A stretch of DNA of 22,699 nt from Candidatus Aminicenantota bacterium. GTDB lineage: Bacteria; Acidobacteriota; Aminicenantia; UBA2199. The DNA is taken from positions 1 to 22,699 of the forward strand of contig JAOZTV010000011.1 of the NCBI GenBank assembly GCA_029939015.1. Direction: 5' to 3'. Below, in pieces: positions 15,938-22,133 of this stretch. The translations under genes were made by a program, and so were the position numbers. The number at the start of each line of letters is the position of its first letter. The first letter of the stretch is position 1. The notes beneath the pieces were generated by a model that was given only the letters and a program-made list of their open reading frames with translations, made no database searches and was not told the origin of the DNA.

Positions 15938-17077
15938 TTATATACACTTACTTGATTTAGAATATTTTATTAAATTTTTAATCAGCTGGTCAATAGTTGT
16001 CCCTTTTGATTTAAAATAAGCTATCATATCAGGGTTATTTTTTATGTCTTCCATTCCTTTCACACATAATTTCAAACTCAATTCTTCATTCAAATTTATA
16101 AAATATTTTGCAATATTACCTGAAATATCCGCATGAACATCAAATAATACTTTGCTTGCTGTATTACATGTAAAGTCAAAAGCATTAAAATCAAAATATT
16201 TGATTTTTCTCGACTGATTAGAATGAAAATAAATCTTCTTATTCTTTACATCATATATTTTTGCTAATTTATTCCATTTCTTACTCGTTATAGTTTTAAG
16301 AATATGAAAACCATAATCAACAGCTGATTTATTTATATTAGAATTATATTTTTTTAAAAGCTTGACACCTTTTACAAATCTGGTTTCTGGTAAGAAAGCA
16401 TCATTAATAGCTATTTTTTTCTTGCCACCAAAACCTTCGAATTTTTTTAATTTTTTTAATTCTTCTGAATATGTGCTATTACAAAGTAATGGATATGGAA
16501 GATCTTTTCCAGTGTGAATTACAGGTTTCCCATCTATAAATTCAATAACAACACTTTTTCCAGTCTTATCAGCAGCAAAGAAATGCCATCCCCATCCATC
16601 AAGTGAAATGTTTTTTGCACTTGCTATTACCTCTTCAACAGTTTTACAAGTATCGAGAATATACTGTATCCATTGATTCATAAACATTTTCTTCTGTCCC
16701 TTATTATCTGGGAGTACAGTCTTCAATAATGTCATTTCTTCAAAAAAAAGACCTTCTTCGTTCATACCTCCATCAGGAAGATTAGACGTCCAATTATTAA
16801 AAGTAATTGAACCATATTTTGATTTCCAGCTAAATGATCTTTCATTATCTTGTTTGCCGGATAATAGATATTGAAAAGTAATACTTTTTTTTAAAACACC
16901 TCTTTTATTTACTAATATAAATCCGGGAATATCAGACCTTTCATCCAAATTTCTTCCATAAATATGAGTATCCCCTTTTTTTAAAGTAAATGAAGAACAG
17001 GGAGTTAAACTTGATAGTGTAAAAAGACAAATAAAGAATATGAACAAACTAAACTTTATAAAGAAGTTATTATTCAT
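15938..17077 (-). CDS. Secreted linear-amide C-N hydrolase (choloylglycine hydrolase-like Ntn family)
   Basis: 379 residues from the ATG at 17077, chosen because AAGGAGG lies 5 nt upstream; the frame opens 15 codons earlier but without such a site, upstream of the predicted transcript start. The signal peptide (about 1-26) ends directly before Cys27 in T-P-C-S-S-F. Ntn hydrolases of this family use an exposed N-terminal Cys, and CSSF ... YGRNLDE (Arg42, Asp45) and GGMNEEGLFFEEM match the active-site Arg/Asp and Asn blocks. Relatives cleave amides such as bile-salt conjugates, penicillin V and N-acyl amino acids or lactones; substrate unknown here. Pro before Cys is unlike a lipobox, so a lipoprotein is less likely. 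First gene of a two-gene unit with the TonB receptor. Confidence 0.82.
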   Translation of the reverse strand: MNNNFFIKFSLFIFFICLFTLSSLTPCSSFTLKKGDTHIYGRNLDERSDIPGFILVNKRGVLKKSITFQYLLSGKQDNERSFSWKSKYGSITFNNWTSNLPDGGMNEEGLFFEEMTLLKTVLPDNKGQKKMFMNQWIQYILDTCKTVEEVIASAKNISLDGWGWHFFAADKTGKSVVIEFIDGKPVIHTGKDLPYPLLCNSTYSEELKKLKKFEGFGGKKKIAINDAFLPETRFVKGVKLLKKYNSNINKSAVDYGFHILKTITSKKWNKLAKIYDVKNKKIYFHSNQSRKIKYFDFNAFDFTCNTASKVLFDVHADISGNIAKYFINLNEELSLKLCVKGMEDIKNNPDMIAYFKSKGTTIDQLIKNLIKYSKSSKCI

Positions 17078-17107
17078 GCTATCCTCCTTGGCTTTTATAG
17101 CATTTAT

Positions 17108-17161
17108 AGTATATTGTCTCAAATGTCAAATAACAATGGCACTATAGTTGTATTTATCATT
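17108..17161 (-). promoter_or_regulatory. Promoter plus conserved 30-bp upstream element, hydrolase-receptor unit
   Basis: Minus-strand -35 TTGTTA (17136-17131), 17-bp spacer, -10 TATACT (17113-17108), giving a leader of about 24 nt. The 30 bp at 17132-17161 match 21949-21978 at 27 positions. On the plus strand they begin AACAATGGCACTA and contain AGTTGT and TTTAT. The conserved block covers the -35 and extends ~25 bp upstream, so it is probably a regulator site. A partial copy (CACTAAAGTT, 17187-17196) lies 47 bp further upstream in the same orientation. Confidence 0.65.
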
Positions 17162-17222
17162 TTAAAATTTCTAAATTAATAAATAACACTAAAGTTTTAT
17201 TTGTAAAAAAGCAAAAATTTAT

Positions 17223-18413
17223 TTAAATTACTCCATTTTCGTACAATTGTGATATTTTTTTCTCATTAAAATTCAAATATTCTAAGAGTACATCTTTAGT
17301 ATGTTCACCAATTTCAGGGGCAGGTTTTCGAGTCTGTTTTTCTGGTATCGTAGTCATTTTTATAGGGTTACCTGCAATTCTTATTTTTCCTGCCTTTTTA
17401 TCTTCAACTTCAACTATCATATTCCTAGCAAGAACCTGTTTGTCATTCATTACTTTATCAATCGTATTTATAGGTCCACAGGGGATACCATTTTGTTCTA
17501 AAAGTTCTATCCACTCTGAAGCATTCTTTGTTATAAAAATTTCATCAAGAGTAGGTATCAATTCTTTAAGATTTTCAGTTCTTGCTCCATTTGTAACAAA
17601 CCTGCTATCTTCTATCATCTCTTCCATGTTAATTATTTTACAAAATTTACTCCAGAGATTATCGTTTCCAATAGGAAGAACAAAATAAGTATCTTTGGCT
17701 TTAAATGCCTGAAATGGAGTTATTGTTGGATGTCGGTTTCCAATTGGGATCGGAGGCTTACTGTCAACCTGATAACGTGAAAGTGCATTCTCTAAAATAG
17801 CAACCTGACTATCAAGCATTGCAACATCAACTTTCTGTCCTTTTCCTGTTATTTCCCTTTGATAAAGTGCTGCGCTTATCCCTATTGCTGTAAATAAAGA
17901 AGCTGTAATATCTCCGGTTGACATTCCAACTCTAGTTGGTGGACTGCCAGGCCAGCCAGTTATACTCATAATTCCGCCTCTTGCCTGAGCTAGGATATCA
18001 TAAGCAGGTTTTTTTGAATCCGGTCCAGTATGTCCAAATCCAGAAGAAGCCGCATATATAAGACGTGGATTTATCTTTTTTAAAACATCATATCCCAATC
18101 CAAGTTTTTCCATAGTGCTAGGACGATAATTTTCAACAAGAACATCAAACTTCTTTACAAGGTCTTTTAAAATAGATTTCCCCTCTTCGGTTTTAAGATT
18201 CAAAGTAATACTTTTTTTTTCTCTGTTTAAACTAAGAAAATAAAGACTCTGCTTATTCTTAAATGGTCCAAAATATCTTGAGTCATCACCAATTTCAGGT
18301 ATTTCCACTTTAACTACCTCTGCTCCCATATCACTTAATATCATAGTGCAGAAAGGTCCTGCAAGAACTCGTGTAAGATCAAGTACCTTTATACCATCTA
18401 ATGGTTTTGCCAT
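17223..18413 (-). CDS. CoA-transferase family III (CaiB/BaiF)
   Basis: 396 residues, the normal size. Typical blocks: LDGIKVLDLTRVLAGPFCTM, GAEVVKVE, LSLNREKKSITLNLK, VLVENYRPSTMEKLGLGY and YDILAQARGG. The probable nucleophile Asp168 is in MSTGDITASLFTAIG, forming the aspartyl-CoA intermediate of the family. It transfers CoA between carboxylic acids in the cytoplasm; substrates cannot be told. Start: ATG with AAGGAG about 8 nt upstream. It lies 125 bp downstream of the BKACE gene on the same strand, separated by the head-to-head heptamer arrays, and is the last gene of the SDR-to-CoA-transferase unit. It could activate the acid substrate or recycle CoA from the BKACE product. Confidence 0.92.
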   Translation of the reverse strand: MAKPLDGIKVLDLTRVLAGPFCTMILSDMGAEVVKVEIPEIGDDSRYFGPFKNKQSLYFLSLNREKKSITLNLKTEEGKSILKDLVKKFDVLVENYRPSTMEKLGLGYDVLKKINPRLIYAASSGFGHTGPDSKKPAYDILAQARGGIMSITGWPGSPPTRVGMSTGDITASLFTAIGISAALYQREITGKGQKVDVAMLDSQVAILENALSRYQVDSKPPIPIGNRHPTITPFQAFKAKDTYFVLPIGNDNLWSKFCKIINMEEMIEDSRFVTNGARTENLKELIPTLDEIFITKNASEWIELLEQNGIPCGPINTIDKVMNDKQVLARNMIVEVEDKKAGKIRIAGNPIKMTTIPEKQTRKPAPEIGEHTKDVLLEYLNFNEKKISQLYENGVI

Positions 18414-18436
18414 CTAATTCTCCTTTTTCTTAATTT

Positions 18437-18524
18437 GTGAGTCGTAAGACGTGAGATGTGAGACGAAAAACTATACTCATATAAAATATTAATTTCGATT
18501 CACGATTCACATCTCACAACTCAC
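18437..18524. repeat. Two head-to-head arrays of degenerate 7-bp tandem repeats
   Basis: Left array, plus strand, 18437-18464: GTGAGTC, GTAAGAC, GTGAGAT, GTGAGAC. Right array, read on the minus strand from 18524 to 18497: GTGAGTT, GTGAGAT, GTGAATC, GTGAATC. Each array has four units in perfect 7-bp register; 32 bp separate them. The transcript could fold into an imperfect hairpin followed on either side by T-rich DNA. It lies between the BKACE and CoA-transferase genes. Confidence 0.8.
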
Positions 18525-18538
18525 GTTTTTCTATTTTT

Positions 18539-19498
18539 TTATACCCCTAAAATTTTTCTTGCTTGAGCTGGAGTCGCAATAGGTCTTCCCAGTTCTTTTG
18601 CAATATTTGCAATTTTTCTTGCTTCATCAGCACTTGATTTAATCTTCTCGTCTCTATGTGGATACATCCATAAATGGTCTTCCATTCCAACTCTGATATC
18701 ATCTATACCAAGCAAAACACCAAAGGCCGTTAATGGTAGCCAGTTTCTCCCACCTACACTTAATGAAGTTACACATCCCTTTGGTAACCTTTCCATCATA
18801 GTAAGAATATATTTATATCCAAATGGATCGGGGTAAGTATCACCTGTATTATGCATTCCAGGGCCCATTGAAATAACATAAGGTTTTTCAAGAATATCAG
18901 GTTTGATCAACCATTCTCTAACATTTTGAATTCCTTCCATATTATGAATTACAAATATTGGTTTAATCTTTTTTTCCTGTAAGTATTGAACTGTTTTAAC
19001 TGTATTAGTTTCAGTTGCAATACTCAAATCAATTTTCCCGTCCATTTCTTCAACTGCATAAGAATTTGGAACAAATACAGTTGATTCCATATATTTTCTG
19101 TCTTTAAAATAGCTAACCAAAGCAGAAACAGATTCATAGCTATAATCTGTTTTACCTGGGACATAACTTTCAGTTGAACTCGGTTGAATTATCATACCAG
19201 GACATTCACTAAGTATCATATCAGCAACATCTTTTAGTACATCATGAGATGCTCCCCAGTCTCCATCCTCTCTTCTTGTATGCAAATGAGCAACAGTTGC
19301 TCCTTCTTTATAAGCAGCTATTGTATCCTGTGCTATCTCTTCAGCTGTATATGGCTGGTTTGGGTTCTGTTTACGTGCAAAAAGTGCACCTGTAGGACAA
19401 ACTGTAATTAGAAGTGGTTTATCAAGAGTCATACTTTTTTCCTGATTAAGTACCATTTCCGCCCATTTTACTCCTTGAAATCCTTCATTAATATTCAT
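18539..19498 (-). CDS. Beta-keto acid cleavage enzyme (BKACE/Kce family, former DUF849)
   Basis: 319 residues from the ATG at 19498, chosen for AAAGGAGG just upstream; an earlier in-frame ATG lies inside the preceding gene. BKACEs are zinc-dependent TIM barrels that condense a beta-keto acid with acetyl-CoA, giving acetoacetate and a new acyl-CoA. The zinc motif H71-x-H73 with Arg75 (VAHLHTRREDG) and the final zinc Glu273 in VGMED are present. So are ITVCPTGA, QPSSTES and SMGPGMHNTG. The best-known member cleaves 3-keto-5-aminohexanoate in lysine fermentation, but none of the other lysine-fermentation genes is here. Neighbours (SDR, CoA-transferase) resemble hydroxy-acid degradation sets such as carnitine breakdown. 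The start is 10 bp past the M23 gene's stop. Confidence 0.88.
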   Translation of the reverse strand: MNINEGFQGVKWAEMVLNQEKSMTLDKPLLITVCPTGALFARKQNPNQPYTAEEIAQDTIAAYKEGATVAHLHTRREDGDWGASHDVLKDVADMILSECPGMIIQPSSTESYVPGKTDYSYESVSALVSYFKDRKYMESTVFVPNSYAVEEMDGKIDLSIATETNTVKTVQYLQEKKIKPIFVIHNMEGIQNVREWLIKPDILEKPYVISMGPGMHNTGDTYPDPFGYKYILTMMERLPKGCVTSLSVGGRNWLPLTAFGVLLGIDDIRVGMEDHLWMYPHRDEKIKSSADEARKIANIAKELGRPIATPAQARKILGV

Positions 19499-19508
19499 TA
19501 TTCCTCCT

Positions 19509-20429
19509 TTATTTTTTAATAATATTATTTCTAATAAGGAATTTTCCATCAAATGTTATAGGAATTCCTTTTCCTTTTAATACATAGTCTTCTTTCATGT
19601 TCTGCATGCAGTGAATATGCAAATGTGGTTCTTCTGTTCTGCCTGTATTTCCTATTCTTGCAATCATTTTTCCTTTTTTAACTTCATCACCCTCTTTTAT
19701 GGATATACTCCCTTTTTTTAGATGTCCTAATAACAAAAACTTATCCTCTTCATTTTTAATTTTTATTACAATATGATTGCCTGCTCTTGATATTTGATCC
19801 CTTTTGGGTGGTATCAAATCTTCAATTCCATCAATTACTTTAATAATATGCCCATCAACAGGCGAATAGAGCGGTTCATTGTAAATATAATATTTACTTA
19901 AATTTTTTGGGTAGATACCATTGCATCTAAAACCATATTTATTTAGTTTATAGAAATCAACAGCATATTTTTGTACTTCATTATTATAATGATTATTTGT
20001 CAAACTGGAATTTCCTGCATCAACGGTATAAAATATACCATCCTTAAAAGGAAATCCGAGGTTAATACTTTTCGTTTCAATAATTGAGCCTATAAATGTT
20101 CTGTATAAATATATAGTCAGTACAAATACTATTAATATATTAATTATTATTTTCAAATAATCAATATTATAATCTATGACTGAATATTTAATAACCTGAT
20201 TTAATGAAATTCCAGCTATTATTGCAAATATAATAAGAATAAAATATTTTGTATATGTACCGATCCAGTATAATCGCCCAATTTTCAAACTCAATGTTAA
20301 TAATAAAATTGTCTGAATAAATAAAATAAACCATTCAATTAAATTATTAGTAAAATAATATAAATTCATAAAAGATAGAATTGGCAATATTACTAATAGA
20401 ATTAATGTATTTAAAAGATATTTTATCAT
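19509..20429 (-). CDS. Membrane-anchored M23 (LytM-type) metallopeptidase
   Basis: 306 residues. Four predicted membrane helices occupy about 5-27, 30-50, 61-80 and 91-115, followed by an M23 domain. Zinc ligands: His147 (NNHYNN) or equivalent with Asp158 in YAVDF, and H271-x-H273 in PHLHIH; catalytic-type His236 in LLGHL. YSPVDGHIIKVIDG, GNHIVIKI and VKKGKMIARIGNTGRTEEPHLH are the core strands. M23 enzymes cut glycine- or D-Ala-containing cross-links in peptidoglycan or process peptides. Its place between the VOC and BKACE genes is unexpected for a catabolic operon. It starts about 14 nt after the VOC stop with no good ribosome site, suggesting coupled translation. The N-terminal Met is at 20429, plus or minus one base. 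Confidence 0.8.
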   Translation of the reverse strand: MIKYLLNTLILLVILPILSFMNLYYFTNNLIEWFILFIQTILLLTLSLKIGRLYWIGTYTKYFILIIFAIIAGISLNQVIKYSVIDYNIDYLKIIINILIVFVLTIYLYRTFIGSIIETKSINLGFPFKDGIFYTVDAGNSSLTNNHYNNEVQKYAVDFYKLNKYGFRCNGIYPKNLSKYYIYNEPLYSPVDGHIIKVIDGIEDLIPPKRDQISRAGNHIVIKIKNEEDKFLLLGHLKKGSISIKEGDEVKKGKMIARIGNTGRTEEPHLHIHCMQNMKEDYVLKGKGIPITFDGKFLIRNNIIKK

Positions 20430-20443
20430 ATTATGTTTAATAC

Positions 20444-20902
20444 TTATCTTTCTAATATTTCGAGAATAATACCATCGGGATCAGCAAAATTTGCAATACG
20501 CCAGAAAGGTTTTTTTAATGGCTTAGAAACTCTTTTTAATTTGTCTGATTCAAGATCTTCAAGAACAAATTTGATTTCAGGAGTATAGTCTATTGGTTCT
20601 GAGACAAGTTCTCCACCTGCATCTTTAAGTTCTTTAATTGCTGCATCCATATCTTCAACACGAAAACCAAGATGAAATACCCCCGGTCCTGAAAACATAT
20701 AGTTTAACCATCCTTCTGGATTTTCAGGACGTACAACTTTTTGCGGGTTTTCAGCCTGCATGAGCTCAAGTACATCCTCGTCCTTATGCATATAAGCTGT
20801 GACTGCTGTTTTTCTAATAAGTGTAAAACCCAATACTTTAATATAAAAATTAATTGAAGTATCAAGATCACTAACTGTAAAACCTAAATGTTCATATATC
20901 AT
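20444..20902 (-). CDS. VOC-superfamily metalloenzyme (glyoxalase/methylmalonyl-CoA epimerase-like)
   Basis: 152 residues with two beta-alpha-beta-beta-beta modules. Metal ligands are at the expected positions: His5 (YEHLGF), Glu46 (VLELM), His77 (VFHLGF) and Glu148 (ILEILE). H-L-G-F-x-V-x-D-(L/M)-D and F-A-D-P-D-G complete the pattern. Members isomerise, epimerise or cleave small acids or CoA esters, or add glutathione. With an SDR and BKACE beside it, epimerisation of a hydroxy acid or CoA ester is a reasonable guess, not a demonstration. AAGGAG ribosome site. It lies 201 bp downstream of the SDR gene; the gap holds a foldback element. Confidence 0.82.
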   Translation of the reverse strand: MIYEHLGFTVSDLDTSINFYIKVLGFTLIRKTAVTAYMHKDEDVLELMQAENPQKVVRPENPEGWLNYMFSGPGVFHLGFRVEDMDAAIKELKDAGGELVSEPIDYTPEIKFVLEDLESDKLKRVSKPLKKPFWRIANFADPDGIILEILER

Positions 20903-20930
20903 TTTAATCTCCTTGTTTAATGTCGCTTCC

Positions 20931-21041
20931 GGTGATATCTCTTTAGCTAACGCAAAAAATTGTGCTCAATTTTTTACTCTATGTCCTCAGTCGTTCGGAC
21001 GTTCCTCACTCCCTGCGGAGTACGCTAAAGAGAAAGTCACC
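20931..21041. mobile_element. Foldback / MITE-like element with 17-18-bp terminal inverted repeats
   Basis: Ends: GGTGATATCTCTTTAGC (20931-20947) and, on the other strand, GGTGACTTTCTCTTTAGC (21041-21024), sharing a perfect TCTCTTTAGC. Inside is a 9-bp hairpin with 4-nt loop (AAAAAATTG 20954-20962, CAATTTTTT 20967-20975) and a stretch (about 20985-21025) much richer in G+C than surrounding DNA. No gene fits inside. It could equally be a structured intergenic repeat (REP/ERIC class). Confidence 0.55.
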
Positions 21042-21103
21042 TCACGCTTATGGATCGCGTATAAATAACTATAAAAATTCAAAAAACATTTATTAAAAAA
21101 CAT

Positions 21104-21880
21104 TTAATCTTCCCATTCTAAATTGCCGTCTACTGCTATCATTTGACCAGTGATTATGCTAGCTGATTCTGATGCAAGAAATACTACCATGTCTCCTACG
21201 TCTTTTGGGTCAACGAGTTTTCTCATTGATACAAATTCTACAAGTTCCTTATCAATTGTCTCACGGGTTTTCCCTGTTTCTTTTATCATATTAGCAATAA
21301 GCATTTCCAGTCTGTTTCCTGAAACACCTCCGGGGAGTACAGCATTACATCTGATATTAAATGGCCCTAACTCTCTTGTAAGTGCAGTTGTCAAGCCAAG
21401 TACTCCTGATTTTGATGCAACGTATGGAGATCTGTTTACCATTCCAAGTTGAGCACTTCTTGTTGAAATATTTATTATATTGCCACTCTTCTGTTCTTTC
21501 ATCTTAGGAATAACCTGTTTAATGCAATAGAACATTCCATTTAGATTTACATCAATAGTTTTTTTCCACTCTTCAACACTTATATCTTCAAGTGCCTTTA
21601 TAGGACCTGCAATTCCTGCATTATTAACTAGTACATCTATTCTTCCAAATTCTTTATATACTTGCTCAAAAAACTTTATAACAGATTCAGAATTACCAAT
21701 ATCTGCGATTGTTCCTTTGAGTTCTTTATTAATTTTTAGAGCTTCATTCAAAGTACTTTCTGAAATATCACATATATAGACATCGGCACCTGCCTCTAAA
21801 CATTTCTCGGCAATAGCAAAACCAATCCCTGAACCACCGGCAGTCACAACAACTTTCTTATTTCTTAAATCATAGCCCAT
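21104..21880 (-). CDS. Short-chain dehydrogenase/reductase (SDR)
   Basis: 258 residues, classical SDR length. Rossmann motif TAGGSGIG (13-20), Asp38 after the second strand (YICDIS, favouring NAD), NNAG (86-89), and the catalytic set with Ser in NISTRSAQ (~139-142), Tyr153 and Lys157 (SPYVASK). It oxidises a hydroxyl group or reduces a ketone. In a unit with BKACE the logical reaction is oxidation of a 3-hydroxy acid to the 3-keto acid that BKACE cleaves. Start: AAAGGAGG about 5 nt before the ATG. It is first in the unit SDR-VOC-M23-BKACE-CoA-transferase and lies behind the second copy of the conserved promoter element. Confidence 0.92.
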   Translation of the reverse strand: MGYDLRNKKVVVTAGGSGIGFAIAEKCLEAGADVYICDISESTLNEALKINKELKGTIADIGNSESVIKFFEQVYKEFGRIDVLVNNAGIAGPIKALEDISVEEWKKTIDVNLNGMFYCIKQVIPKMKEQKSGNIINISTRSAQLGMVNRSPYVASKSGVLGLTTALTRELGPFNIRCNAVLPGGVSGNRLEMLIANMIKETGKTRETIDKELVEFVSMRKLVDPKDVGDMVVFLASESASIITGQMIAVDGNLEWED

Positions 21881-21924
21881 AAGATCCTCCTTTCACAGTA
21901 ATATAATTATTCTAATAAATTAAG

Positions 21925-21978
21925 ATTTTATTAATAAATCATATAGCAAACAATGGCACTAAAGTTGTGTTTATTATT
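21925..21978 (-). promoter_or_regulatory. Promoter plus second copy of the 30-bp element, SDR-BKACE unit
   Basis: Minus-strand -35 TTGTTT (21953-21948), 17-bp spacer, -10 TAAAAT (21930-21925), giving a leader of about 38 nt. The 30-bp block at 21949-21978 differs from 17132-17161 at only 3 positions. It has the same orientation and the same offset to the -35 box. Confidence 0.62.
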
Positions 21979-22010
21979 ATAATCATTCAAATCAACAGAT
22001 TTTTTAACTG

Positions 22011-22100
22011 AGGCAAATAGGCAGAGAGGCAAGGAGTAAGTATAAATCTTCAAGTTCTTACTATTTGCCTATTTGCCTATTTGCCTATTGCCTCCTGCCT
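22011..22100. repeat. Second head-to-head array of degenerate 7-8-bp repeats
   Basis: Left array (22011-22034): AGGCAAAT, AGGCAGAG, AGGCAAGG. Right array, read on the minus strand from 22100 to 22063: AGGCAGG, AGGCAAT, then AGGCAAAT three times. Between them AGTAAG (22035-22040) pairs with CTTACT (22057-22062) around a 16-nt loop, so the whole region folds into one hairpin. Same design as 18437-18524 with a different unit. Confidence 0.8.
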
Positions 22101-22133
22101 TTAGCTTTTTTACCCCTGATATGCTACTATTTA

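Noticed and set aside
15938..17077. Lipoprotein reading of the hydrolase N-terminus (L-T-P-C)
   Set aside because: Pro at -1 does not fit a lipobox, and the Cys is explained as the Ntn nucleophile by the C-S-S-F and G-R-N-L-D context.
18437..18524. Possible CRISPR array
   Set aside because: Units are 7 bp, contiguous, degenerate and inverted relative to each other, with no spacers and no cas genes nearby.
18539..19498. Lysine-fermentation Kce
   Set aside because: No aminomutase, 3,5-diaminohexanoate dehydrogenase or deaminase genes are nearby, so only the BKACE family call is kept.
19499..19552. Longer BKACE start at 19552
   Set aside because: It lies inside the M23 gene with no ribosome site, whereas AAAGGAGG precedes the ATG at 19498 and the extra residues are not family-like.
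22011..22100. Possible CRISPR or plasmid iteron array
   Set aside because: Units are 7-8 bp without spacers; no replication-initiation gene or DnaA boxes adjoin.
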